From an uncultured Eubacteriales bacterium (GTDB lineage Bacteria > Bacillota > Clostridia > Lachnospirales > Bianqueaceae): DNA of 37,798 bases. Both the position numbers and the translations under genes were made by a program. Below the pieces are notes generated by a model, which was given only the letters and a program-made list of their open reading frames with translations, was not told where the DNA came from and searched no databases. Positions 7,425 to 16,799 of the stretch are shown here, in pieces. The stretch spans positions 1-37,798 of the forward strand of contig CACZRP010000095.1 in assembly GCA_902783575.1 (NCBI GenBank). The letters are read 5' to 3'. Position 1 is the first letter of the stretch. Every line of letters begins with the position of its first letter.

Positions 7425-7706
7425 ATGTTCGAACAGATTTCAAGCCCCATTGTTCAGCTGATCTACAATCTGCTTACTCCCGCGCTGGCCATTGTCGGCG
7501 CCGCCGGAACCATCTACTGTGTTGTTCTCGGTGTCAAGTACGCGAGAGCCGAAGAGCCTCAGGACAGAGAAAAGGCTAAAGGCGCTCTTAAAAACGCCAT
7601 CATCGGTTTTGTACTGATATTTGTACTGATTTTCGCGCTGCAGCGGCTGATGCCTATCATGGTTCAGTGGGCGAACCAGAACGCCGGCAGCTCCATTATC
7701 AAATAA
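7425..7706 (+). CDS. Small two-helix membrane protein, T4SS pilin-like (93 aa)
   Basis: A short protein with two membrane segments (about residues 9-36 and 55-76) separated by a charged loop, EEPQDREKAKGALKNAIIG. This layout, including the charged loop followed by an amphipathic start of the second helix, is that of the VirB2/TrbC-like type IV secretion pilins of Gram-positive bacteria. No cleavable signal peptide is obvious: the first helix starts near the N-terminus. AAGGAGG at 7408-7414 precedes the ATG. It is the first gene of the operon and is followed by an attenuator-like hairpin, as expected for a subunit needed in excess. It could instead be a small membrane component without pilin function. 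Confidence 0.72.
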   Translation: MFEQISSPIVQLIYNLLTPALAIVGAAGTIYCVVLGVKYARAEEPQDREKAKGALKNAIIGFVLIFVLIFALQRLMPIMVQWANQNAGSSIIK

Positions 7707-7728
7707 AAATCTCTGCAAAGCAGTAAAG

Positions 7729-7773
7729 AACGGCCGGACTGTATTTCTCATTTGATGAATACCGGCCGTTTTT
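7729..7773 (+). terminator. Hairpin attenuator after the pilin gene
   Basis: AACGGCCGG (7729-7737) pairs perfectly with CCGGCCGTT (7762-7770) over a 24-base loop, and the run TTTTT ends at 7773. It lies between pilin and the rest of the operon with no new promoter visible after it. It is best read as a partial terminator that raises pilin output over the downstream genes. Confidence 0.65.
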
Positions 7774-7814
7774 GGTTAGTTATGAGAAAAAGAATTGAAG
7801 GAAAGGAGCACGGG

Positions 7815-9614
7815 ATGAATCTGAAAAAACCTTCCGGAGCGGCCGGAAGCCCGGTGAGCGGAAAACGGCCGTTTTATCTTCGGGGACTGACGCTGGCTGT
7901 CTGTGCGGTTCTGCTTCTTTCGCTGTGCTCCCTGAAAGCGTCCGCCTTCGAGATTGATACCAGCAAATTCCAGGATATTCAGGACGGCATTGACGGAACC
8001 ACGATTTATTACTGGTACAAGGGCGCTCCCCCCCAGGGGCAGTCAAGGTACGGATATCCGGTTCTGGTGGTCTGGGATGATAAGTATTACTGGAATCTCG
8101 GACAGGGCTTCCTTGATCATGTAGACGATACCTCCATCAGAATACGTGGTACCAAACAGCTGGCGGATGATGTGCCCGGCAACTTCTGGGGGCCACCCAA
8201 AGGCGATATCGACTGGAAGGACGGCTACTATGCGGGTGTCATTTCGCATTCAGTGATTTGGGGGGATAGCTATTATGATTACAAGGATGGATATCCGCCT
8301 GCCTATTATCGCTATACCAATTATGTCAGCAGCTCCGGCTCTCTGCTGAGCCAGCTGACAAACCTGGATGTGGAGACGCTGAAATCCAAAGGCACGGCTG
8401 TTTCTCTGGAGTGCCCTGAGGTACCGGAGATGATTCCTGCCGGATATACTCAGGACAGTAACAAGCGGCCTCTCTATGCTTTTAGGGGTTATGACAAACC
8501 CGCCTCCAGAGATTTTTATGTCATCGGCTATGCGGAAATGAAATCCTACGTTGATGAGGACCTTTTTGGCGTGGACTACGATCAGATCAGCTATCTGAAC
8601 TGGCAGCTGATGGTTCTGGAGGAAGGTTCTACCTTTTTGGTCAATGGCGTGCCCACGCTGGAAAAGGAAGTCAGCAAGAAAGTCTGGCAGGTTTACCCGG
8701 CGGATGAATACGACAACGTATATATCTATGGTGCCCAGGGATTTGTCTGGAATGATATATCCCGTATCAGTCACCGGTGGAGCTTCTGGAAAGACGTGGA
8801 GAAAATGCGTGACCGCACCACGAACCATCATTATATGGTTCACAGCGGCGACAAAATCGGCGACAGAGGTTATCAGTCGAAGGCGCCTGGCAATGGTACC
8901 TTTAAGATCTATTACGCGGATCCCAAGCTTCTGGCTTACCTGAACGGCAACTTCACTGTTGAGAGCGGCCAGGTGACCAGTCTGGACGGCCCCGTGCTGC
9001 TGCCGAGAAACTGCACCATCACCGTCAGGGACGGCGGTGTTCTGTCCGTAACGGGATGGATCATCAACAACGGCACCATCAAGGTGGAAGCGGGCGGCAC
9101 CCTTCTGGTTCAGGAAGATGCGGCCATCACCACCTGGGAATCCGCCTCCGGCCTCCATGCGGGACGCATCGGCTGCGACGGAATCATGATTGTCTCTTCC
9201 AACGGCAAGGTGCACTGCGGCGGCATTGACGGACTGCAGTTCGGCCAGGGAGCGGCGTGCATCAATTACGGTACCCTGATTGCGGAAAACTTCAGTGTCA
9301 GCTCGGATTATACCATTGAAAACCGCGGCAGCCAGAGCCGTGTGTTTGCCGGCTGGGGTTCCTCGGAGTCGGGCTATGGCCTTCTGACCACTTCCATTAC
9401 CGGAGATAGTTACCCCGGAAAAGGAACGCAGGAGAAGCAGTTCAATGTGAACCTTCCCACCGGTGCGGTATATGGCGCGGGAGCGGGAAGAGTCTATGTC
9501 AACGGCCGGGCGACCGTTTCCGGCAACTCCCTCAGCGGAAGCGCCTGCGCCAGAATGAACGGTACCGATCCGAAGCAGGATATTCAGCCTGCGCCTGAAG
9601 AAAGAACCGAGTAA
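7815..9614 (+). CDS. Secreted surface protein with beta-helix-like region (599 aa)
   Basis: I chose ATG 7815 because AAAGGAG lies at 7802-7808; an in-frame TTG at 7752 would start inside the attenuator hairpin. Residues 1-44 are a signal peptide (hydrophobic core TLAVCAVLLLSLCSL, likely cleavage after ASA). The mature protein is rich in Tyr, Trp and Gly. Around residues 385-500 short repeats such as GGVLSVTGWIINNGTIKVE and GGTLLVQED suggest a right-handed beta-helix. No C-terminal anchor, LPxTG motif or catalytic signature is visible. Position between the pilin and the membrane channel suggests an exported component or surface adhesin of the same machine. I do not recognise the family. Confidence 0.78.
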   Translation: MNLKKPSGAAGSPVSGKRPFYLRGLTLAVCAVLLLSLCSLKASAFEIDTSKFQDIQDGIDGTTIYYWYKGAPPQGQSRYGYPVLVVWDDKYYWNLGQGFLDHVDDTSIRIRGTKQLADDVPGNFWGPPKGDIDWKDGYYAGVISHSVIWGDSYYDYKDGYPPAYYRYTNYVSSSGSLLSQLTNLDVETLKSKGTAVSLECPEVPEMIPAGYTQDSNKRPLYAFRGYDKPASRDFYVIGYAEMKSYVDEDLFGVDYDQISYLNWQLMVLEEGSTFLVNGVPTLEKEVSKKVWQVYPADEYDNVYIYGAQGFVWNDISRISHRWSFWKDVEKMRDRTTNHHYMVHSGDKIGDRGYQSKAPGNGTFKIYYADPKLLAYLNGNFTVESGQVTSLDGPVLLPRNCTITVRDGGVLSVTGWIINNGTIKVEAGGTLLVQEDAAITTWESASGLHAGRIGCDGIMIVSSNGKVHCGGIDGLQFGQGAACINYGTLIAENFSVSSDYTIENRGSQSRVFAGWGSSESGYGLLTTSITGDSYPGKGTQEKQFNVNLPTGAVYGAGAGRVYVNGRATVSGNSLSGSACARMNGTDPKQDIQPAPEERTE

Positions 9615-9658
9615 CGGAATCTCTGTAAGACTGAAATCTTAGGATAAGCGGGAATAAC

Positions 9659-10627
9659 ATGAAGCGAATTCGAAATAAAACCAAGGCCTGGCTGCTGATC
9701 TGCGCTCTTGTGTGCTGTTTGTTCAGCACAGCGGTGCTGGCGGATACGGGATATTCTGGATATCTGGATCCCGAGACGGGGGAGCCCGCTGAGGATGACA
9801 CCTCCGATTCCGGCCGGGTTGAGCTTTCCGATACCATGTACTATGACTGGGATTCTCATGATTATGTCTATCCCATCAACTCGAATCTGGGAGATCTCCA
9901 CTGCAGCGTGGCCGATGGGATGATTGTCACCAGTCCGGTTTCCGTCAGTACGGGCGTCAGTACGGTGATTACCGTATATAAAGACGGCGAAGTATATAAC
10001 GGAAGCTACAGCGGCATCAGCGACCCCGGCGAATATGTGGTCCAGGCGGACGTGGACGGACAGAAAAAGCAGATCCTTTCCTTTACCATTCTGGGTGAAC
10101 TGGTGAGCTCCCTTTCCAGCTTTATTGTTCCTGACGGATTCTATGTAACCGAAGCCACCCGGAACGGGGAACCCATTTATACGGACCGGTATTCGGTCTC
10201 CCTGGCGGAAGAAGGAACCTACCGCATCACCTACGAAAGCTACGCGACGGATCTTTCCTATACCCTGACCACTACCATAGACAGAACGGGTCCGGAACTG
10301 ATATTCGAGGGCCGAACCGACAAGCAGGGCAGGTATCACAGCGCTGTGACCTATTCCAAAATTCTGGAAGGGGACTATGTGGTCCTTTTCAGGGACGGCG
10401 TGGAGGTGACGCCCTCCATTGCCCCCGATGGTACGGGAACGATTCTGGATAGCGGCAACTATGTCCTGGACGCTTATGACGCCGCAGGAAACATGACGGA
10501 ATATACCTTTACCATCATGGTATATTTCAACGTAAACAGTGTGATTTTCATTATTCTGGTGCTGCTTGTGATCGCAGGTGTGCTGGCATATATTTTCTTC
10601 AAACGGGAACGTCTGAAGATTGGATAA
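9659..10627 (+). CDS. Single-pass surface membrane protein with Ig-like ectodomain (322 aa)
   Basis: A signal peptide spans residues 1-28 (WLLICALVCCLFSTAVLA, then Asp). The ectodomain of about 260 residues is predicted to be beta-rich, with motifs common in bacterial Ig-like domains (GVSTVITVYKDGEVYNGSY, EEGTYRITYESYA, DSGNYVLDAYDAAGNMTEYT). The last 31 residues hold a membrane helix (VIFIILVLLVIAGVLAYIFF) and a basic tail KRERLKIG, giving a type I topology with the C-terminus inside. The ribosome site is weak. It lies 44 bases after the beta-helix protein and 54 before the VirB6-like gene. Possible roles are an envelope scaffold or a docking partner for the secreted proteins; the sequence does not say which. 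Confidence 0.75.
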   Translation: MKRIRNKTKAWLLICALVCCLFSTAVLADTGYSGYLDPETGEPAEDDTSDSGRVELSDTMYYDWDSHDYVYPINSNLGDLHCSVADGMIVTSPVSVSTGVSTVITVYKDGEVYNGSYSGISDPGEYVVQADVDGQKKQILSFTILGELVSSLSSFIVPDGFYVTEATRNGEPIYTDRYSVSLAEEGTYRITYESYATDLSYTLTTTIDRTGPELIFEGRTDKQGRYHSAVTYSKILEGDYVVLFRDGVEVTPSIAPDGTGTILDSGNYVLDAYDAAGNMTEYTFTIMVYFNVNSVIFIILVLLVIAGVLAYIFFKRERLKIG

Positions 10628-10681
10628 AACTCCATGACAAAGTATTGCATTATTATCAAAGAAAGGCGGAGGTGAGATCTG

Positions 10682-12763
10682 ATGAGTGGTTTGATCAGGC
10701 TGGATATCCTTGATTCACTGGAAGGTATCCTTAATGCCACCATATTCAAACTGGTCTATTACATCGAGTACGGTCTGTGCTGGATCATCAGTATTCTGTC
10801 TCAGCTTTTCGGTGTTTTTGCTGGCACGGCCAGGATCGAATACAACGAAAGATATGATTATCTGATCAATATCTTTTTCTCCAACCGTGTGATCAGCAAT
10901 ATCTACTGGGCGATGGCTCTGATCGGCATTGCCCTGACCATAGGATTTACCATCTGGTCCGTCATCCGGAAGATGTTTGACGCCTCGGGCAAGGTTCAAC
11001 AGTCGCTTGGACAGATCATCACGGCGGCGATCCGCAGCATCATCCTGATCCTGGGACTGAATCTGATTATGGCAGCCGTCATCAACGGCACCAACAAGCT
11101 GATGGAGCAGGTGGACATCATCTTCAAAAACGCCTACTATCTGGACCTGCCGGAAACCAGATATTTCACGGAAGATGAATATGCCGCCATGGGACGGTGT
11201 CTGATGACCATCGGCACCTATTCGCTGAATGATTCCAGCAACAACCGCTATAACATCAATCAGTGCTACAACAGTATCCGGCAGGATCTTCTGATACTGG
11301 AGGAGAACGGCGTTTTCCGTTACTCCTACTACGAGACGGATCCCAAAACAGGAGCCGTCAAGCAGACCTGGCAGTCGGTGCTGGCGAAAATCGCCAATTC
11401 GGCTGATCTTACCCAGGATATGAAGGTGGACAAGTACGACGAAGGTCTTTCCCAGAGCATCCAGGATGCCATGACCTATCTCAGACAGACCGGAAGACCG
11501 GAGGCCAAAGAATTTGTGGTCCGTTCCTTCAAGAGTGACGGCGATGCCCATCTGGACCGGCTGGTATTTCTGATGGGAACGCTCCGGGCGGCCAAGAAGC
11601 CTTCGTTTAACGAATCTCCCGCACTGGATGACCCCTTAAGAGGTCCCTACTACTATACGCCGAAAGAAAAGGACATCTACAATCTGGATCAGGTGAACGC
11701 GGACTTTAACATAGGATTCCAGATGGACCATATCGTCATTATTCTGGCAGCCATTGCCATTATCTTCGACCTGGTGGTCATCATTCTGAACTGTGTGGCC
11801 AGAGTTTTCAACCTGATGTTCCTGTACATTATCGCTCCTCCGGTCATAGCGGCCTCACCGCTGGACCAGGGAGGAAAGTTCAAGCAGTGGACCACCGCTT
11901 TTCTGGTGCAGGCCCTGTCCGTGTTCGGTACGGTCATCGCCATGCGGCTTCTGCTGATTTATCTGCCCATTGTGGTGGATCCCAAGCTGGTATTCTTCAA
12001 GGATAACCCGCTGCTCAACATGCTGGCCAAGTTTGTGCTGGTATACGGCGGTTTTGAGGCGGCGAAAAAGTCCACCGCTCTGCTGACCGGTATCCTGGCG
12101 GACAGCGCCGGATGGCAGTCACTGCAGGCTGGCGACATGTCCATGTCTGCGGCGAAGGCCATCGGTACCGTTACCGGCGTGGGAAAACGGATCGGCGGCA
12201 TGGCTGCGGGAGCTGCGGGAGCAGTGGTGGGCTTTGCCTTCCGTCCCGTTACCAACGCCATCAAGCGGCCCTTTAAGGCCATTGGAGATTACTGGAACAA
12301 TGCCGGCTCCGGCAATGACAAGGATCCCTGGAAGAAAAAGGGCGGCGGAGGAGGCGGCGGAGGCGCTCCGGAAGGAAAGAATCTTCTTCAGAATCCCGGC
12401 AACGGCGATGATGATAACAACAATAATAATAACAATAACAATCCTCTGGACAATCAGAATCTGAACCAGAACCCCATCAACCGGCGCAATTCCCTGAGGG
12501 ACAACAATAACCATCAGGATATCTACAACCGGCTGCTGAACGGGAACGGCAACGGAAACAACCAGCCACCTCAGAACCAGCATAATGCGAACAACAACCA
12601 GCCTCAGGTGAACAACAATCCGGTGGCTAACAACCAGCCTCATGTGAATAACAATGTGAACAATAATCAGCCCCGGAGAAGGGCGGGCTCTCAGGTGCTT
12701 CAGGCTCCGCCTCCGCTGAATATTAACCGGAACCAGAATCGCAATAACAATAATAACAACTGA
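10682..12763 (+). CDS. VirB6/TrbL-like polytopic channel protein with Asn-rich tail (693 aa)
   Basis: Polytopic membrane protein that fits the VirB6/TrbL channel component of type IV secretion. Membrane segments lie near residues 16-45, 75-98 and 108-135, then after a soluble loop of about 220 residues at roughly 350-385, 390-400, 410-440 and 445-475. The segment FNLMFLYIIAPPVIAASPLDQG followed by a conserved-looking GGFEAAKKSTALL is typical of these proteins in Firmicutes. Residues 545-565 are a Gly-rich linker, and from about 573 to the end the protein is an Asn/Gln/Pro low-complexity tail ending in six Asn. GGAGGTGA at 10668-10675 supports the start. It directly precedes the VirB4 gene, the usual order in Gram-positive systems. 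Confidence 0.8.
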   Translation: MSGLIRLDILDSLEGILNATIFKLVYYIEYGLCWIISILSQLFGVFAGTARIEYNERYDYLINIFFSNRVISNIYWAMALIGIALTIGFTIWSVIRKMFDASGKVQQSLGQIITAAIRSIILILGLNLIMAAVINGTNKLMEQVDIIFKNAYYLDLPETRYFTEDEYAAMGRCLMTIGTYSLNDSSNNRYNINQCYNSIRQDLLILEENGVFRYSYYETDPKTGAVKQTWQSVLAKIANSADLTQDMKVDKYDEGLSQSIQDAMTYLRQTGRPEAKEFVVRSFKSDGDAHLDRLVFLMGTLRAAKKPSFNESPALDDPLRGPYYYTPKEKDIYNLDQVNADFNIGFQMDHIVIILAAIAIIFDLVVIILNCVARVFNLMFLYIIAPPVIAASPLDQGGKFKQWTTAFLVQALSVFGTVIAMRLLLIYLPIVVDPKLVFFKDNPLLNMLAKFVLVYGGFEAAKKSTALLTGILADSAGWQSLQAGDMSMSAAKAIGTVTGVGKRIGGMAAGAAGAVVGFAFRPVTNAIKRPFKAIGDYWNNAGSGNDKDPWKKKGGGGGGGGAPEGKNLLQNPGNGDDDNNNNNNNNNPLDNQNLNQNPINRRNSLRDNNNHQDIYNRLLNGNGNGNNQPPQNQHNANNNQPQVNNNPVANNQPHVNNNVNNNQPRRRAGSQVLQAPPPLNINRNQNRNNNNNN

Positions 12764-12796
12764 TCTTGACCGTGTGTTTCTAAAAGGAGTGTCGAC

Positions 12797-15700
12797 ATGC
12801 AGCGATTAATACCCAACAAGACGAAAGTCCGTATCGAGCTGTTCCGCGGCGTCACCGTCGGGGATCTCATCGTATGCGCGATTGCGCTTGTGCTGCTGGT
12901 TTTCGTGGTCAGTTCAAATCTGGCCTGGAAATGGGGCATTGGTATTGTTATCATCGGCATCGCGGCATTCCTTTTAGTCAGACTGGATGATCAGCCCAAT
13001 TATCTGTATCTTCTTCATATCCTCAGCTTCCTGGGTTACCGGCGCAAATTTGCCAGGACCGTCACGGATCAGACCCTGCTGGGCATGGAAGAAAAGGGCG
13101 AGACCAATGCCCTGATGGACGAAATGTTCGAGGGCGATGCCTCCGCTGTGAGAACCGAAGTTTCGGGGAAAAAGAACAAGAGCAAAAACAGAAAACAGGA
13201 AAAAACCAGACAGTCCGGGAAAAAGGTCAAGGAGCAGGAGCTCTCGGAAGAGGAGCTTCAGAAGCGGGCCTGGGAGAAGGACGCTCAGATTCACAGAGCC
13301 GATATGAACGAGATTATGCCTTTCACAGGCATAGCCGACGGATATATTGAATACCTGAACGGTGCCTATTACGGCGCGGTTCTGGAAATTGACCCTGTGG
13401 AATTCCGCTTCTTCAGTGAACACCGCCGGCTGAACTCCATTGAAAACTGTCTGGGACGCATCATGCGGTCTCTGAATCCCAGCTTCAGTGCCAACATAGT
13501 GAAGCTGGAAAGACCCATCATGTATGATCATTCTCTGACGCTGGAGTATGATAAGCTGGACGGCCTGAGAACCAGCTACGAAAACGGCGCTTTATCCGAG
13601 GAAGAGCTGAAGGCCCGCGTGGAAATCGAATATGACCGCATCAACGAGCTGATCAGCTACACCGAGAACAATCACGTCGTCACCTCCTTCTTCTATCTGG
13701 TGCTTTTTGAAAGCGATAAGCGCCAGCTGGAAAACCAGATCCGGGATGCCCAGCAGCTGCTGACCAACGGCGAAATGAAGACCAAACGGCTGGGAGACCG
13801 GGAGCTGGCTGTATTCCTGAAGTATTCCAATCAGATCGATTTTGACGAGCGCGATGTGGAAAAGGTCCGTCCCGAGGAGCTGCATATCTGGGCACAGCCC
13901 GATACGGTGGATATTCATCCCAGACGGATTGAAGTCAATCATATTATCACCCACAATTTCCGGGTCGTTAATTATCCCACCATCGTTGATGATGCCTGGC
14001 TGGCATCCCTGATGAGTTATCCCGGAACCAAGGTGATGGTCAAGTTCAAGCCCATGGAGCGGGGCAAGGCCATCCGCAACATTGACCATTCTCTTACCGA
14101 GCTGCGGGGCCAGTGGAGTGCCACCGGCATCGACTCCAGAAGAATGGAGATCGAAAACCATATCAATACGCTCCAGACCCTGCTGGTCACCCTCCAGAAC
14201 GACGCGGAAGTGCTTCTGGAGACCAATATCTATATCACGGCCTACGATATTATGGCCACCCGTTCCAACCGTCATCTGCCTCAGCCTCCCATTTCTGACC
14301 TGCCGAACATGTCAGAAATGAAGAAGAGCATCCGCCGCAGCTGGCAGGAAAGCGGTTTCAGACTGAACAACATGGAATTCGAGCAGGTACAGGCGTTTAT
14401 CGCAACTCAGGTAAGCGCGCTGGATCCGCTCTCCAAAGAAGGCCGAGGGATTGCGAGCAATACGATTGCTGCCTGTTATCCCTGGGTTTTTGCGCACATT
14501 TCCGACGAAGGCGGCATCAAGCTGGGTGAAACGGATGGCGTTCCGGTATTCATCGACTTCTTCCGCCGTGACTCTGAACGTGTCAACAGCAATATGGTGA
14601 TCGTCGGTAAATCCGGTTCCGGTAAATCCTACGCCACCAAATCCCTGCTGGCCAACATGGCCGCCGAGGATGCGAAGATTTTCATTCTTGACCCGGAAAA
14701 TGAATACACCGAGCTGGCCGGAAATCTTCACGGACAGATTATCAACGTGGGCAATGCGCTCTATGGAAGACTGAATCCCTTCCATATTATCACGGCCCTC
14801 GATGATGACGAAGCCGGCGATGGAAACCCCAGCGGCTCCTACGCCACCCATCTGCAGTTCCTGGAGGAGTTCTTCAAGCAGATTATGCCTGACTGCGAAA
14901 AGGATGCCATGGAGTATCTGAATACGCTGGTGGATCATATGTATATGAACCACAACATCACTCCGGACACGGATCTTTCCACTCTTTCTCCTGAGGATTA
15001 TCCCATTTTCGACGATCTCTACGATGAGGTTCTTCAGGAGTTCCAGAACAGTGACAATGTCTTCACCAGAGATCTTCTCCGTTCTCTGATGAATTATATA
15101 TCCAAATTCTCCACCGGCGGGCGCAACGCCAATATCTGGAACGGTCCCAGCACCATTACAACGGATGAAAACTTTACGGTTTTCAACTTCCAGTCCATGC
15201 TGGCCAACCGCAATACCACCATTGCCAACGCGCAGATGCTGCTGGTGCTGAAATATATTGACAACGAAATCATTAAAAACCGTGATTTCAACCTCAGATA
15301 CCACGCCAACCGGAAGATTGTGGTGGTGATTGATGAGGCTCATGTCTTTATCGATTCCAAATTCCCCATCGCCCTGGACTTCATGTTCCAGCTGGCCAAG
15401 CGTATTCGAAAGTATAACGGTATGCAAATCGTTATTACCCAGAATATCAAGGACTTTGTCGGTTCCGAGGAACTGGCAAGAAAATCCACTGCCATCATCA
15501 ATGCCTGCCAGTACAGCTTTATCTTTGCCCTGGCACCTAATGACATGCAGGATCTGATCAAGCTCTACGAAAATGCCGGCGGCATCAATGAGTCTGAGCA
15601 GGAGCAGATCGTGCAGGCCCCCAGAGGACAGGCCTTTACCATCATGTCTCCCAGCAGCCGTTCCACCTTCCAGGTTGAGACGGCCCCGGGCATCTCTGAG

Positions 15701-16759
15701 CTTTTTGAAGAGGGCCAGTATGTCAGCCACTACTTCACAGGCGAAGCGGATGATCCCGTATGGGAGGACTTTGTAGGCCCCAGCCGTCCTGCCCATGACA
15801 GGGTCATGGAGGAGAAGCTCCTCAGAGCGCCCAAACAGCATGAAGACAGCTATTCCGATGGAGGAGTCCGCTTCAACGTCTTTGAAGAGGATGAATATGA
15901 AGATCTGATGAATGCCGGAAAAGAGCAGGAAGAGGATTCCTCCTCCATCAGCTTTTCCGTCACAGAAGATATCGATGAGCCTCAGCAGGAGGAAGAGCCC
16001 GCTGCGGAATCCAGGCCGAGACTGGACCAGATTACGCTGGATCGGCCGGCCCAGCTGAATACATCCGATGAATCCATGGCTGTATTCGGCATGATTGCCT
16101 CTGCCCTGGGACGTATGGCTGATGCTGCCGAAAGAGGCGGCCAGGATCTGGCTGCCGGCATTGCCGCGCCTGCAGTCTCCGCGCCTGGTGCGCCGATTAC
16201 CTCTTCGGAAGAGCAGAGCGATATCCGCGAAATGCTGGAGCAGCGGGATGCGGAGATGGCAAGAGTCCGCCAGCAGATGGAGGAAGAAATCCGCAAGCTG
16301 CGTGAAGAAAATGAACAGCTCCGCGAGGCTGCCGAAGAAGAGAAGGAAGAGAATGAAGATTATCTTCCCGAGGATGATTTCGGCGATGAGGAAGACGGAG
16401 ATCTGTCTCTTCTTCTGGACGACGACAGCGATCTGGATGATGATCTTGAGCTCGATGAGGATGAGTCGCTGCTGGATGAGGATGAAGATGAATTCGGTGA
16501 CGATGAAGATGAATTCGACCTCGATGACGATGATCTCGATGATGAGGACTTCGACGAAGACGAAGACGATGAAGATGAGGACGAGGATGAAGATGACGAT
16601 GATGACTTCATGTCATCCTTCTGCAACTTTGCCGCAAGTCTGATGAATATGACAGCCTTTGAAAGAATGAGAGCCGACGGTAAGGAAACCATGACCATCA
16701 GTCTGGATGACCTGACCAAGGAGGCGGATGCCCAGCTGGAGCGCCGCCGCAAGCACTGA
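12797..16759 (+). CDS. PrgI/VirB3-like head fused to VirB4 ATPase with acidic tail (1320 aa)
   Basis: VirB4 ATPase that powers assembly and transport in type IV secretion. Residues 1-85 hold two membrane helices and resemble PrgI/VirB3 (RIELFRGVTVGDLIVCAIAL). Residues about 115-150 are a basic linker. The VirB4 body follows with Walker A GKSGSGKS at 604-611 and Walker B VVVIDEA at 842-848 (Asp846, Glu847), then the RecA-like core with TQNIKDF. After residue ~1050 come extra regions: a Gln/Glu-rich coiled coil (about 1140-1185), a tract of about 85 residues (1185-1271) that is almost only Asp and Glu, and a conserved-looking end. Typical VirB4 proteins are 650-850 residues, so both ends are extended. 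AAAAGGAG precedes the ATG by 7 bases. Confidence 0.92.
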   Translation: MQRLIPNKTKVRIELFRGVTVGDLIVCAIALVLLVFVVSSNLAWKWGIGIVIIGIAAFLLVRLDDQPNYLYLLHILSFLGYRRKFARTVTDQTLLGMEEKGETNALMDEMFEGDASAVRTEVSGKKNKSKNRKQEKTRQSGKKVKEQELSEEELQKRAWEKDAQIHRADMNEIMPFTGIADGYIEYLNGAYYGAVLEIDPVEFRFFSEHRRLNSIENCLGRIMRSLNPSFSANIVKLERPIMYDHSLTLEYDKLDGLRTSYENGALSEEELKARVEIEYDRINELISYTENNHVVTSFFYLVLFESDKRQLENQIRDAQQLLTNGEMKTKRLGDRELAVFLKYSNQIDFDERDVEKVRPEELHIWAQPDTVDIHPRRIEVNHIITHNFRVVNYPTIVDDAWLASLMSYPGTKVMVKFKPMERGKAIRNIDHSLTELRGQWSATGIDSRRMEIENHINTLQTLLVTLQNDAEVLLETNIYITAYDIMATRSNRHLPQPPISDLPNMSEMKKSIRRSWQESGFRLNNMEFEQVQAFIATQVSALDPLSKEGRGIASNTIAACYPWVFAHISDEGGIKLGETDGVPVFIDFFRRDSERVNSNMVIVGKSGSGKSYATKSLLANMAAEDAKIFILDPENEYTELAGNLHGQIINVGNALYGRLNPFHIITALDDDEAGDGNPSGSYATHLQFLEEFFKQIMPDCEKDAMEYLNTLVDHMYMNHNITPDTDLSTLSPEDYPIFDDLYDEVLQEFQNSDNVFTRDLLRSLMNYISKFSTGGRNANIWNGPSTITTDENFTVFNFQSMLANRNTTIANAQMLLVLKYIDNEIIKNRDFNLRYHANRKIVVVIDEAHVFIDSKFPIALDFMFQLAKRIRKYNGMQIVITQNIKDFVGSEELARKSTAIINACQYSFIFALAPNDMQDLIKLYENAGGINESEQEQIVQAPRGQAFTIMSPSSRSTFQVETAPGISELFEEGQYVSHYFTGEADDPVWEDFVGPSRPAHDRVMEEKLLRAPKQHEDSYSDGGVRFNVFEEDEYEDLMNAGKEQEEDSSSISFSVTEDIDEPQQEEEPAAESRPRLDQITLDRPAQLNTSDESMAVFGMIASALGRMADAAERGGQDLAAGIAAPAVSAPGAPITSSEEQSDIREMLEQRDAEMARVRQQMEEEIRKLREENEQLREAAEEEKEENEDYLPEDDFGDEEDGDLSLLLDDDSDLDDDLELDEDESLLDEDEDEFGDDEDEFDLDDDDLDDEDFDEDEDDEDEDEDEDDDDDFMSSFCNFAASLMNMTAFERMRADGKETMTISLDDLTKEADAQLERRRKH

Positions 16760-16799
16760 TTGTTATTATTGAATTGACCTTTTGGAGGAACGAACGCTG

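Noticed and set aside
7752-7814. Upstream TTG start for the 599-residue surface protein
   Set aside because: It falls inside the attenuator hairpin and has no ribosome site. The added residues would also precede an otherwise normal signal peptide.
12341-12366. G-rich run (GGCGGCGGAGG...) as a G-quadruplex
   Set aside because: It is explained by consecutive Gly codons in the linker of the VirB6-like protein, and there are few runs of three or more G.
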